Source: Methanomicrobia archaeon (GTDB taxonomy: Archaea; Halobacteriota; Syntropharchaeia; Alkanophagales; Methanospirareceae). Taken from it: 51,706 nucleotides of DNA. Position numbers and translations under genes: made by a program. The notes under the pieces were generated by a model. The model had not been told where the DNA came from and did no database searches. It worked only from the letters and a program-made list of their open reading frames with translations. Of the stretch, positions 1 through 9,413 are shown in pieces (the stretch's first letter is position 1; every line of letters starts with the position of its first letter). Location of the stretch: assembly GCA_016930255.1 (NCBI GenBank), contig JAFGHB010000019.1, positions 1-51,706 on the forward strand, read 5' to 3'.

Positions 1-2
1 AC

Positions 3-434
3 GGCACGTCAGAAGGCCTGCCGGTTGATAACTGCACGTGCAAGGAGCACAAGTACGAGTCCTGGCTCTGGAACACGACCACCGAAGCGTACGATCCGTT
101 CACCGTGCTCTTAACGGTAACGGACGACGGCTGTCCGGAGGAGACGAACTCGACCGAGTTCCCCATCACCGTCTATATCGCCGGTGATGCAAACGGTGAC
201 GGCGAGGTGAACATCATCGACGCCGTCTGGGTCGGCAAGCACTGGCGTGAAGAATGTCCTGCGCCTGCAGATCCCGAAAATCCCTGCGCTACTGAGTGCA
301 CCGGCTACCTCTGGTTCGCAGAGCAAGACGAGCACTGGGCGCAGAAAGACGGCGCGGACCTCAACAACGACTGCGAGATCGACATCCTCGATGCCGTTGT
401 CATCGGTGCGAATTGGAGGCATACTGCGTGGTGA
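3..434 (+). CDS. Surface protein C-terminus with type A dockerin (5' end outside window)
   Basis: This is the last 143 residues of a secreted protein whose start lies before the window; the frame is open from base 3. Residues from about 15 to 55 look like the end of a PKD-type beta-sandwich (FTVLLTVTDDG). The rest is a dockerin with two calcium loops, GDANGDGEVNIIDAV and ADLNNDCEIDILDAV, each with D/N at loop positions 1, 3, 5 and D at 12. A cysteine-rich linker separates the two loops and the protein ends GANWRHTAW. Dockerins bind cohesins, so this protein should dock onto a cohesin-bearing partner on the cell surface. The dockerin is closely similar to that of the protein at 2507-3502. Confidence 0.85.
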   Translation, partial: GTSEGLPVDNCTCKEHKYESWLWNTTTEAYDPFTVLLTVTDDGCPEETNSTEFPITVYIAGDANGDGEVNIIDAVWVGKHWREECPAPADPENPCATECTGYLWFAEQDEHWAQKDGADLNNDCEIDILDAVVIGANWRHTAW

Positions 435-465
435 TACTAGAAAGGAGGTTAAAAAGAATGAAAAA

Positions 466-2481
466 ATGACGAGTAATAAAACGGCATTGGTTGGCACTAT
501 AATACTGGTCGTGCTGTGCATAATACTGTCACAGCCCGCACTTGCCGCACCGGTGATCAGCGTTATACCTTCACAGCAAACGGTCTGGCAGGGTGATAAC
601 GTTACCGTGAACGTCACGGTCGGGCCCATGGGCTCTGAGGTGATGGGCGCACAATATGATCTCTATTTCGACCCTCTTCTGTTGAATGCGACTGAACAGG
701 TAAGCGGCTCGTTCCTCAGCCAGGACGGTGCAACAACCATGGTCGTCACCAACGAGTTTAACAATACCCTTGGCCTGGTCGGCTATGGCGAAACTCGAAT
801 GGGCATCGATTACGGGGTCATCGATTCCGGAACCCTTGCAACCATCACGTTCAAGGCGATGGAAGCGGGTACAAGCAGTTTAAGTTTGAGCAATGTGCTC
901 CTAAGCGACCCGTTGGGCGGGAGTATTTCCGGTATTCTGGTCAATGGCGGGACCGTGGAAATCAAAGGAACGCACTTCAATATCTCGGGGTCTGTCACGT
1001 ACGAGGACGGCACTCCGGTGTATAATCCAAACGTGACGATAACAAATCTCAACACGGGTGAGGTTATGCGTGCAGACGCCAATGGAAGCTCGAACTACTA
1101 CCAGCTCTTAACGAATTTCGCGCACGTGGGTGCGGGAGACGAACTTCAATTTTATGTCACTGACGACATCGGGAACGCCACGCAGGTAAACCACGAGGTC
1201 TCGCAAGCAGAGATGGACGTCGGCGGTTTTGTGCAAAACTTCACCCTGTATCCGCCCGACCTCACGCCACCCCTCATAACGAACGTCAGCGGCGTATCAA
1301 CCGGAAAAGATTCTGTTGTCATCGCGTGGGAGACCGATGAGCCGAGCGATAGCGTGGTGAAGTACGGTACGCAACCTGAAACTTACATCGAAACGGCCTC
1401 TAACGCATCGTACGTAATGCAACACAGCTTCACAATCGCCGGGCTCCGCCCGAATACGACCTATTATTTCGTGGTTAACAGCACCGACCCGAGCAGCAAC
1501 GCCGCACAGAGCCCGGAATACAACGTTACCACATTCGCCGAGATCTTCATCAGCATCGGCAACGCAAGCACGTTGGCAGGAGAGATTGTTACCATCCCGA
1601 TTGTCATTCGTAACATCATCAACGTCGGAATTGTCGACATACGCCTCGAATATAATCAATCGGTAGTTCACGTGATCGCGGTGGACGAGAGCGATTTTGA
1701 TTTCATGGATGCTTCTATTGACAATGCCTCAGGCGTAACACGCATAGGCGCATACCAGATCGCTTCAGCCGGGTTGAATGAGCAGGTCCGTGTTGCAAAC
1801 GTCACGTTACAGGCCGTTGGAAACGGAGGGGAAGCGTCCGTTCTCGGAATTCGGGTCCTCGAATTGAAGGAGGCAGGTCCTGAGGAAAACACGATCCCCG
1901 TAACCGTGGAGAACGGAACGTTCAGTATAACAGAACTCACACCACCCGTGGCAACAAACCCAACTGCGAACCCGGCATGCATTCCTGAAGATACCGACTC
2001 AGATCCGCGGTGGGGTGAGACCTCGCTTTTGAACGTCACGGTAACCGACGATTGCGGCGTTGCGAGCGTTGTCATCAACCTCTCGGCACTCGGTGGCTCG
2101 CCAGAGCAGTCCATGACGCGCATCCCCGGCACGGACGTCTGGACCGTAACCATTCGTGCAGCAGAAGGGTCGGCGCTGTGCATTAATGAGAGCTACATAC
2201 TCCACAATCTCACGATTACCGCGACCGACATATTTGGGAACGCCAACGCATCTACTCAGATCCAGGTGACGGCCATGCGGAACGGCGATGTGAGTGAGAA
2301 CGGGGAAGTGAGCCTGTATGACGCGATGTATCTCGCAAAGCATCTGCTTGGCAAACCCGAATTCGAAGCGATGAACGAGGCAATAGGCGAGGTAAGCGGG
2401 AACGACGCGGTAACACTGTACGATGCCATGTACCTCTCAAAACACGTGCTTGGTGAATCAGGCTTTGAACTACTGCACTGA
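466..2481 (+). CDS. Secreted two-cohesin, FN3 and dockerin adaptor protein
   Basis: A 671-aa exported protein. Domains in order: a signal peptide or membrane helix (about 1-27), a class I cohesin (about 30-165, ISVIPSQQTVWQGDNVTV), a transthyretin/carboxypeptidase-regulatory-like sandwich with motif VTITNLNT (about 170-265), an FN3 domain (about 268-355), a class II cohesin (about 356-490), an Ig-like domain, and a C-terminal type B dockerin with two DAMYL(A/S)KH helices. The dockerin calcium loops are non-canonical (S and N replace some acidic positions). Having both cohesins and a dockerin, it could bridge an anchored protein and dockerin-bearing partners; that is inference. An AAAGGAGG ribosome site lies at 441-448. 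The ATG at 458 is at ideal spacing but gives only a three-codon peptide, so ATG 466 is the start. The frame is open upstream to 247, but those codons do not encode an export signal. Confidence 0.88.
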   Translation: MTSNKTALVGTIILVVLCIILSQPALAAPVISVIPSQQTVWQGDNVTVNVTVGPMGSEVMGAQYDLYFDPLLLNATEQVSGSFLSQDGATTMVVTNEFNNTLGLVGYGETRMGIDYGVIDSGTLATITFKAMEAGTSSLSLSNVLLSDPLGGSISGILVNGGTVEIKGTHFNISGSVTYEDGTPVYNPNVTITNLNTGEVMRADANGSSNYYQLLTNFAHVGAGDELQFYVTDDIGNATQVNHEVSQAEMDVGGFVQNFTLYPPDLTPPLITNVSGVSTGKDSVVIAWETDEPSDSVVKYGTQPETYIETASNASYVMQHSFTIAGLRPNTTYYFVVNSTDPSSNAAQSPEYNVTTFAEIFISIGNASTLAGEIVTIPIVIRNIINVGIVDIRLEYNQSVVHVIAVDESDFDFMDASIDNASGVTRIGAYQIASAGLNEQVRVANVTLQAVGNGGEASVLGIRVLELKEAGPEENTIPVTVENGTFSITELTPPVATNPTANPACIPEDTDSDPRWGETSLLNVTVTDDCGVASVVINLSALGGSPEQSMTRIPGTDVWTVTIRAAEGSALCINESYILHNLTITATDIFGNANASTQIQVTAMRNGDVSENGEVSLYDAMYLAKHLLGKPEFEAMNEAIGEVSGNDAVTLYDAMYLSKHVLGESGFELLH

Positions 2482-2506
2482 ATGAAAGGAGGTGAAAGAA
2501 AGAAGA

Positions 2507-3502
2507 ATGAAAAAGACGCAAAAGGAATCGAAAAGGAACCCAACAGGTGGCCTGAGGTCAATTGGAACAGTGGTAGCTCTGATTTTTCTCATCGTCGCGC
2601 CGGCTGCTGCAACGACACTATCGATTGATGACATCTTTACCACGGCCGGTGAAGAGACCACAACCCACATCACGATCACCAACGCGATCAACCTCGGCGT
2701 AGTAGATATTAATCTCACGTTCGACCCATCGCTGGTTCAGGTAACTGCCGTTACGAACAGTGATCTTGACTTCCTTCACGCGGTGGTAAACAATGCCACG
2801 GGTGTTGTCCGGATAGGTGGAATGGACTATGGCGATGGCGTGAACGGCGATATCACGCTGGCGGAACTCACGGTTAAAGCGGTTGGTGAACATGGTGATA
2901 CCGGTGCACTACAGGTGAGCATCAACGAGCTAAAAGAGGCGGGCACCGTTGAGACTTCGATACCCGCGACGGTTGAAAACAGCATGGCATACATCAACCT
3001 CCCTCCCATTGGCTTTGGCATCTCGGCGCACCGCTATAATAACGTCCACTCACCATTTCAGAGCATCGCGGTCTTCGACGCTTCCCGTTCTCATGATCCC
3101 GACGGTGACGCGATCACCGCTTATGCGTGGGACTTCGGAGACGGCTCCGCTTCCGCAGGAGAAACCGTAGAGCATGCGTATAAGAGCTATCGGTGGGCAG
3201 ACGGGAGTTATGAACCTTTCTACACCGTCCTTGCGGTTAGCGACAGCGGGGGACTGTTGAATACCACCGTCATACCGATTGCCGTGTATATTCCCGGCGA
3301 TGCAAATGGCGATGGGGAGGTCAACATCCTCGATGCGGTATGGATAGGGAAGCAGTGGCGGACAAGCTGTAATGCACGTGTGTCCGGCGGCTACCTCTGG
3401 GACGATCCGCAAGCAGACGGGGCTGACCTGAATAACGACTGTATCGTCGATATCCTGGACGCCGTCATTGTGGGTGCTAATTGGAGAGAGACAGCATGGT
3501 AA
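2507..3502 (+). CDS. Secreted cohesin-PKD-dockerin protein
   Basis: A 331-aa exported protein. Domains: a signal region (about 1-37, hydrophobic core VVALIFLIVAPAAA), a class II cohesin (about 40-160, sharing VSINELKEAG-like wording with the second cohesin of 466-2481), a PKD domain (about 165-265, with the hallmark DPDGDAITAYAWDFGDG), and a C-terminal type A dockerin with two canonical calcium loops (GDANGDGEVNILDAV, ADLNNDCIVDILDAV) ending GANWRETAW. ATG 2507 was chosen because it gives a clean signal peptide and follows GGAGG at 2488-2492; a GTG at 2492 inside the ribosome site is unlikely. It follows the previous gene after 25 bases and is probably in the same transcript. Confidence 0.87.
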   Translation: MKKTQKESKRNPTGGLRSIGTVVALIFLIVAPAAATTLSIDDIFTTAGEETTTHITITNAINLGVVDINLTFDPSLVQVTAVTNSDLDFLHAVVNNATGVVRIGGMDYGDGVNGDITLAELTVKAVGEHGDTGALQVSINELKEAGTVETSIPATVENSMAYINLPPIGFGISAHRYNNVHSPFQSIAVFDASRSHDPDGDAITAYAWDFGDGSASAGETVEHAYKSYRWADGSYEPFYTVLAVSDSGGLLNTTVIPIAVYIPGDANGDGEVNILDAVWIGKQWRTSCNARVSGGYLWDDPQADGADLNNDCIVDILDAVIVGANWRETAW

Positions 3503-3510
3503 GAAAAAAA

Positions 3511-3530
3511 ATCGAAAGCTTTTTTATATC
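3511..3530 (+). promoter_or_regulatory. Candidate archaeal promoter (BRE plus TATA)
   Basis: CGAAAGC followed by TTTATATC (3523-3530) matches the purine-rich BRE plus TATA pattern. It would start transcription near 3555, giving an untranslated leader of about 90 bases for the cohesin-rhodanese gene at 3643. The preceding T run may also help end the upstream transcript. Confidence 0.5.
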
Positions 3531-3642
3531 GAATGATGCTATATCGCATATCGATCGGCAAGAGCCCGGTAGGGCGCATCGAAAAGACGCTCGATAACGA
3601 ACTGGAGTAAATAAAGCGAAAAGAAAGGTGATGTGATGAAAA

Positions 3643-4794
3643 ATGAACAAAAATAGGCTAATAGTGACTGGATTGGCAGCGTTCGTTCTACTCTTTGGGG
3701 TAGTGGCGGGTATGAGTGTGCAGGCCGCACAGGGAGCGAGTATCAGCGTGAACCCTGCAAGCGTTAACGCTGAGCGGGGAGATACGTTTACGATCTCCAT
3801 CACCGTGGATCAAGCCGGCGCTGAACTCTACGGTGCTCAATACGTCTTATATTATGACCAGAGCATACTCAATGCAACCGCGCAAGCGCAGGGGACGCTT
3901 TTAAGTCAGGATGGCAAGACCACGACTGTCGTGGCAAATGTGATCAATAACTCGCTCGGAAAACTCGAGTATGCAGAAAGTCGAATGGGGGTCCCGGAAG
4001 GGGTGACCGCCTCTGGCGTATTGGCGACCGTCACCTTCGAGGTTATTGGTACCTCAGGGACGAGTCATCTTGTCTTTAGTGATGTCAAGCTCGTTGACTC
4101 GGATGATCCGCCTAATGAGCTTAGCCCGGTCACGAGAACGAACGGAGTCTTCTCGGTGAAATATGAGGGTGGTGATACCTCCTCATCCTCCTCCTCGTCC
4201 TCGTCGTCTTCGACGCCACCTTATCCCTCCGTGAACCCGATCACCGTTGAACAGGCGTACGAAACGCTGCAAGAGGAACCTGGCGACTTTATTCTTCTGG
4301 ATATCCGCACGGCGGAGGAGTATAGCAGTGAACACATCGACATGCCCGGACTCGAGGTACTGAATATCCCCGAGACTAAGGTGGCAACGAGACTCGAGGA
4401 ACTGGATAAAACGAAGCGGATTATGGTTTACGATCAATCGGGCAGTGGGAGTAAAGCCGTGTGTGATGACCTCGTCGAGCAAGAGTTCGAGGACGTTTAC
4501 AACATGCTCGGCGGCTTCGACGAGTGGAAGAAGATGCATTATCCTACAACTCTTCTGGCCGGGCCCACACCAACGAGTACCGTATCGTCTAGTGCAACCC
4601 CAACTTCTTCCTCACCAGATGCCTCATCTGTGCCCATCGCACAGCCTTCTGCCACCACTGGCACTGAAACCAACCAGACTTCAGCAGAACCATCGGGAGC
4701 GATACCGGGCTTTGAAGCGCTCTTCGCGCTTGGTTGCATACTCGTCATAGCCGTTCTCACCCGTAAAAAGAACAGAAGGCGTCGTGGAGAATGA
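3643..4794 (+). CDS. Anchored cohesin protein with Cys-less rhodanese domain and PGF-type C-terminus
   Basis: A 383-aa exported protein. Domains: a signal peptide (about 1-29), a class I cohesin (about 33-172), a serine-only linker (about 183-193), a rhodanese-fold domain (about 200-305: DFILLDIRTAEEYSSEHI, GGFDEWKK), a Ser/Thr/Pro linker, then IPGFEALFALGCILVIAVLT plus a basic tail, which fits the PGF-CTERM signal processed by archaeosortase. In rhodanese enzymes the active loop carries a cysteine after the hydrophobic strand; here the strand IMVY is followed by DQSGSGS, so Asp occupies that place and sulfurtransfer is not expected. The protein is likely a surface-anchored cohesin platform. 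An ATG at 3636 is out of frame and ends after six codons. Confidence 0.85.
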   Translation: MNKNRLIVTGLAAFVLLFGVVAGMSVQAAQGASISVNPASVNAERGDTFTISITVDQAGAELYGAQYVLYYDQSILNATAQAQGTLLSQDGKTTTVVANVINNSLGKLEYAESRMGVPEGVTASGVLATVTFEVIGTSGTSHLVFSDVKLVDSDDPPNELSPVTRTNGVFSVKYEGGDTSSSSSSSSSSSTPPYPSVNPITVEQAYETLQEEPGDFILLDIRTAEEYSSEHIDMPGLEVLNIPETKVATRLEELDKTKRIMVYDQSGSGSKAVCDDLVEQEFEDVYNMLGGFDEWKKMHYPTTLLAGPTPTSTVSSSATPTSSSPDASSVPIAQPSATTGTETNQTSAEPSGAIPGFEALFALGCILVIAVLTRKKNRRRRGE

Positions 4795-6035
4795 AAAGAA
4801 CTCTCGCCATTGTCTTCGCGGTCATCGTGCTCTGTAGTTTTGCACCGATTGGTTGTGATACGTTAGCAGCCCGCGAACAGGCATCGAGTGCGTCAATAAG
4901 CATCGAGCCATCGAGTATAAACGTAAAAACCGGAGAGAACTTCACGGTGAATGTCTCGCTTGATCCGAACGGCGCTGAAATAATGGGTCTTGAATATATT
5001 ATCCTCTTTGACACGACGCTGGTGACCGCAAGCTCCGTAACCCCGGGGGATTTTTTCGACGGGTTCACCACGATGTCATTCGGGGAGGGTATTAACAACT
5101 CGCTCGGTCTCATTGATTATGCAGAAGCTATATTTGATGAGGGGTGTGTTACCACCCAGGGCACGGTTACCAGCATTGCATTTCAGACCACCGGCGCTCC
5201 AGGCAGAGCAGGGCTCCTTTTTCAAACGGCTACGTTAAGTAACACGACAGGATATAAGATCCCGGTGACCATCAGCAATAGCACCTTAGAAATAGAAACA
5301 CCGCCTTATCCGTTCCTGATTTGCGGCTATGCGTTTTACGATGACGGAACTGACTGCAAAAATCCCACGGTGGCGATAACGAATCTTAACACCAGCGAAA
5401 GCTGGAGCGCGGAAACGTCAGCTTCTTCTCACTACTATCAGCTTTCGCTCACGCACGGTCAGGATATCTATGCCGGGGATATATTACAGTTCAACGTTAC
5501 GGGCCCCTACGGCAGCGAACCAAACGTCACCGAGCATACAACAACCCAGGAAGAGGTGAATAACGGTGGTCTTTTCAACTTCAACATCACCCTCGAAAAC
5601 GAATCGGTTAGCTTTGACACTGGCGCGTCAGACGATCCTTATCCCAGTATTAGTGGCGTGCATAACGGAACGATTAAACCTGACCGTCCAATAGAGGCTA
5701 ACACGATATACACGTATTCTTGCCCAGGCACTGGCGGCCATATCGAATATGCCCGTCTTTGGGGCGACGACGTCGATGCAGTAGCAACGTGGGCCGGATA
5801 CGAAGGTGACTGGCATAACCTTACCTTCAACACGATGTTCGTACTCAATCCGGGTAGCGCTTATAATTATACCATTCGTACGGACTCGTATCCCCAGATT
5901 ATCCACGTGCCTCCGGCAGAGGCACAACATAACGTGACGGGAGGGGCCATCACGTGCGACGAGTTCAGAGACGCAAATGGCCTCATGCACGAGGGGTGGA
6001 TACCGGCGTTCAGGCTGTGGAAAGAGGAAGGCTAA
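4791..6035 (+). CDS. Secreted single-cohesin protein with conserved C-terminal surface domain
   Basis: A 414-aa exported protein whose ATG overlaps the previous stop (ATGA), implying translational coupling. Domains: a signal peptide (about 1-25), a class I cohesin (about 33-165, ISIEPSSINVKTGENFTVNV), a transthyretin-like sandwich (about 170-265, VAITNLNTSESWSAE), and a C-terminal domain of about 135 residues with motifs IYTYSCPGTGGHIEYARLWG, YNYTIRTDSYPQIIHVP and VTGGAITCDEF. The last domain recurs as a decayed relic at 15826-15990. There is no dockerin and no membrane anchor, so it would be held by its cohesin or its tail domain. The function of the tail is unknown to me. Confidence 0.83.
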   Translation: MKRTLAIVFAVIVLCSFAPIGCDTLAAREQASSASISIEPSSINVKTGENFTVNVSLDPNGAEIMGLEYIILFDTTLVTASSVTPGDFFDGFTTMSFGEGINNSLGLIDYAEAIFDEGCVTTQGTVTSIAFQTTGAPGRAGLLFQTATLSNTTGYKIPVTISNSTLEIETPPYPFLICGYAFYDDGTDCKNPTVAITNLNTSESWSAETSASSHYYQLSLTHGQDIYAGDILQFNVTGPYGSEPNVTEHTTTQEEVNNGGLFNFNITLENESVSFDTGASDDPYPSISGVHNGTIKPDRPIEANTIYTYSCPGTGGHIEYARLWGDDVDAVATWAGYEGDWHNLTFNTMFVLNPGSAYNYTIRTDSYPQIIHVPPAEAQHNVTGGAITCDEFRDANGLMHEGWIPAFRLWKEEG

Positions 6036-6044
6036 CCATAAAAA

Positions 6045-9000
6045 ATGAAGAATGTGGTGAGAGTCTTGTTGCTCATCGGTATCGCAGGCATTGTCGTGCA
6101 GATGGCTTCAGCGGCAACGATAAGCGTTGAACCGTCCTATCGACGTGTTTCGCCCGGAGACGAATTTACGGTGAATATCACCGTGGATCCGGAGGGCACC
6201 GAGATGTACGCCGCTGACTATACTCTTCACTTTGATACCCTCGTATTGCAAGCGATCAGCCAAACCAAAGGGCCATTTCTCGGCGATAATACGCTCATTG
6301 TATCGAATGAACTCAACAATGTGCAGGGTATCATCGATTATGGCGAATCGAGAAAGCTCCCTGAGACCACCGGGGTAACGAACCCCGGGGTACTCGCAAC
6401 GTTGGAATTTGAAGTACGATACCCAGGTATGAGCGAGCTTCGATTCGAAGAAGTCACCCTGAGCGATTCTGATGGCTCTAAAGTTGACGATGTTAACACA
6501 ACGAACGGAACCGCTGAAACGACGGATTCACAGCCAGCCCAACCATTCCTCGTTTACGGGTACGTCTTTTACCACAATGGCAGTTCATGCGACGACCCCT
6601 TTGTTACTATCACAAATCTGAACACGAGCGCGGTATGGTCTGCGGAGAGAGATGAAAGCGCTCACTACTACCGGCTCACGCTTTCCGCACCCGCTCATGT
6701 AGCTGCCGGAGAGGTATTGCAGTTTAATGCCACTTCTCCTGACGGCCGTCGATCGAATACAACATCCTGCGAAATCTCGGCGGATGATGTAGCGAATGGC
6801 GGACTGTTCAACGTCAATCTTACCCTGGCCGCACATGATATCAAGGTCTCAACCGATTATGCCGGCGCGGTGAATGGGGTAACGATTACCCGCGATGGCA
6901 CGGACGTCGTAGGAGCCGATGAGAACCTGACGCGGGGCGAGACCTACAAGATCCGCTACACGATCGTGAACGATGGCAATGAGAATGAAACGGTAAACAT
7001 AACGGTCAAGGCAGAGAATGCAACGTGGTCCGAGGTTATAGACACGCATACGTGGACGATAAAAGTCGGCGAGTCTAAAACGGCTACCGGAGATCCCTGG
7101 GATACCACGGGACTCGCGCCGGGCGCGTACACGATTACCGTCAACGCGAGCATCCCTGAAGATATCGATTGGTCGAACAATGAGCGAACACGGGTTGTTA
7201 GGCTTGCAGTACCCGCACCGCCCGGTGGCCCAAATATAACGTCGTGGGATCCGTTCGAAACTGAGATAGCCGACGATGCAGGTGCGACGCGAACGTTTAC
7301 TATCACCATCAATCAAACGGTGGACGTGACGTGGCTGATCAATGGAACGATTATGCAGACGAACACGAGCGTGCCCGCCGATACGCCCTGTCGTTATACT
7401 AATACAAGCGCTCTGGCAGGTTACTGGAACGTATCAGTCAGCGCCACGAATGCGAACGGTACTGCCCGACTGACATGGTGGTGGACGGTGACCGATACGA
7501 CTCCGCCAACCGTGGTGGCAACAACACCCCTCGCGGGCGAACTGAACGTGTCGGTGACCACCGCTATTACTGCGACCTTCAATGAGCCAATAGACGCTTC
7601 TAAGCTGAATAACGCGACCGTTCGCCTTGAGAATAGCACCGACACCATAGCGGGCATGGTTACTTACGACTCCGTAACGAGAACCGTCGCGTTTGACCCC
7701 GCGCACGACCTCGAGTACAACGAAACGCACACGGCAACGATCACAACCGCTGTACAAGACCTCGCAGGGAACAACCTGTCGTCCGTATTTACCTGGAACT
7801 TTACGACCTCAGCACCACCGTCAACTAGGGTATCTATTGCAGATGTTACCGCGGCGCCGAATGAAAGCATTACGGTGCCACTCATGATCGAGCACGTGAC
7901 GGCCCTAGGCTCAGGCACGATTGACATTTCCTATGATCCCGCGGTAGTTCACGTTACCGGGGTGACGAACGGAACGGGGAATGCCCTGAAGGTTCAGGCC
8001 TGGAACGTTGATAATGCTACCGGTATCGTACATATCGTCGCCTGGGATGCTACGGCACCGCATAGTGGCAACGTCATCTTTGCCAACGTCACCTACAAAG
8101 CGGTCGGAAATGAGACCGACGTCAGTCCATTGAGCATAACCGTGCGAAATTTGGAGTATTATGGCAACTATTCGCCGATCCCGCATTTCGTTAGTAACGG
8201 GTCGTTCACCATCCAGGACGCAACTGAACCCACGTATATATGGATCGCGAAGCCTGAAGCTGGCACGACCGGCGAAGCCGCCACGGTGAGTATCTTCGTG
8301 ACCGATAATGTCGCTGTTACGAACTACAGCATAACCGTCGATGGCGGCGAATATACGATGACAAAGAACGGCGACTACTATAACTATACCATTGCCGTTC
8401 CACTGGATAGGGTAGCGGACATCCACTACAACTGCACATTCAAAGACGCTGAAGGGAACGCGAATAGTACCGAAACCGTTACCCTGCAGGTTACGGACAA
8501 CGATCCGCCCGAGATCAGTGGTGTAACTGGGAATACCAGCACGACAACGGGCGAAGACGTGCCGATCACTGCGCAATTCCGCGACAACATCGGAGTCACC
8601 GACGCGCGCCTCTTCTACAAGCCCGTCGACGGCTACTGGCAGTCCGCGGCCATTGCGAATAACACCCCGTATAACGTCCCCGTTGCGAGCGATAAGATCG
8701 GAGAGATCTTTTATTACCTATCGATCGATGATGCCGAGTCAAACGGCCCGGTCAATTCCTCTACCTTTACTATTACGGTTACCGACAATGATAAGCCAAC
8801 GATGGTGCTCACGCTCTCCCGAGATACGATCCTTAACGACAACGGCCGGTTACGGCCTCCCGGCACTAACCACACACGCCTGAACGTTACCGCGATTGAC
8901 AACCTGCCCGAGGGGATCGCCAGCGTTACCGTCAACCTCTCCGCACTCAGCCTGTTCGAGAGCCAGCCATTGGAGCGGATCGCTGGCACGGATGTGTGGA

Positions 9001-9320
9001 CGGTAAGCGTGAACGCGCCCTACGAGACCGGCGTCAATCTCACGAACGAGCTGATCGTTAACGTAACAGACACAGCCGGTAACGCTAATACGTCTGCAAT
9101 TTCGGTCACGGTGCTGAGGCGGGGCGACGTTATGCGTGACAATGTTATCACCTCCGGAGATGTGCTGTACATAGCAAAGTACCTCGTGGGAAAGGAACCC
9201 GCACCTGATTTGCTTGTCGCCGACATCGTGCCGGCAGAAGGTGATGGGCGCCTTACCTCGGGCGACGCGCTCTACATAGCTAAGCACTTGACATACCCAG
9301 AAACGATACCGGCACCATAA
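6045..9320 (+). CDS. Large secreted two-cohesin, CARDB, Ig and dockerin protein
   Basis: A 1091-aa exported protein, the largest of the locus. Approximate domain order: signal peptide (1-23), class I cohesin (25-160), transthyretin-like sandwich with VTITNLNT (165-270), CARDB-like domain (270-385), Ig-like domain (390-480), SbsA-type Ig domain (482-590, TPLAGELNVSVTTAITATF), class II cohesin (592-725), three further Ig-like segments (728-1020), and a type B dockerin (1025-1091) with repeated GDVLYIAKYL and GDALYIAKHL. The first dockerin loop keeps few calcium ligands. Like 466-2481 it carries cohesins and a dockerin and so could act as a connector. A GAGGAAGG at 6024-6031, inside the preceding gene, may serve as its ribosome site. 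Confidence 0.87.
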   Translation: MKNVVRVLLLIGIAGIVVQMASAATISVEPSYRRVSPGDEFTVNITVDPEGTEMYAADYTLHFDTLVLQAISQTKGPFLGDNTLIVSNELNNVQGIIDYGESRKLPETTGVTNPGVLATLEFEVRYPGMSELRFEEVTLSDSDGSKVDDVNTTNGTAETTDSQPAQPFLVYGYVFYHNGSSCDDPFVTITNLNTSAVWSAERDESAHYYRLTLSAPAHVAAGEVLQFNATSPDGRRSNTTSCEISADDVANGGLFNVNLTLAAHDIKVSTDYAGAVNGVTITRDGTDVVGADENLTRGETYKIRYTIVNDGNENETVNITVKAENATWSEVIDTHTWTIKVGESKTATGDPWDTTGLAPGAYTITVNASIPEDIDWSNNERTRVVRLAVPAPPGGPNITSWDPFETEIADDAGATRTFTITINQTVDVTWLINGTIMQTNTSVPADTPCRYTNTSALAGYWNVSVSATNANGTARLTWWWTVTDTTPPTVVATTPLAGELNVSVTTAITATFNEPIDASKLNNATVRLENSTDTIAGMVTYDSVTRTVAFDPAHDLEYNETHTATITTAVQDLAGNNLSSVFTWNFTTSAPPSTRVSIADVTAAPNESITVPLMIEHVTALGSGTIDISYDPAVVHVTGVTNGTGNALKVQAWNVDNATGIVHIVAWDATAPHSGNVIFANVTYKAVGNETDVSPLSITVRNLEYYGNYSPIPHFVSNGSFTIQDATEPTYIWIAKPEAGTTGEAATVSIFVTDNVAVTNYSITVDGGEYTMTKNGDYYNYTIAVPLDRVADIHYNCTFKDAEGNANSTETVTLQVTDNDPPEISGVTGNTSTTTGEDVPITAQFRDNIGVTDARLFYKPVDGYWQSAAIANNTPYNVPVASDKIGEIFYYLSIDDAESNGPVNSSTFTITVTDNDKPTMVLTLSRDTILNDNGRLRPPGTNHTRLNVTAIDNLPEGIASVTVNLSALSLFESQPLERIAGTDVWTVSVNAPYETGVNLTNELIVNVTDTAGNANTSAISVTVLRRGDVMRDNVITSGDVLYIAKYLVGKEPAPDLLVADIVPAEGDGRLTSGDALYIAKHLTYPETIPAP
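7908..8106 (+). repeat. Duplicated class II cohesin DNA, copy 1
   Basis: These 199 bases inside the 6045-9320 gene align without gaps to 9576-9774 in the next gene. I counted about 26 differences by eye, roughly 87 percent identity. The first 125 bases are the more conserved part. Confidence 0.85.
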
Positions 9321-9413
9321 GATCGAGCAGAGCGAGGGAGGCACTCATTTGCGCAGGTGGGTGCGTGAATGAATATCGCTACGCTCTCCATCCAAGGAGA
9401 AAGTGAACCAAAA

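Noticed and set aside
247-465. N-terminal extension of the first two-cohesin protein
   Set aside because: These codons lie over the dockerin of the preceding gene in another frame and carry no signal peptide; the ATG at 466 does.
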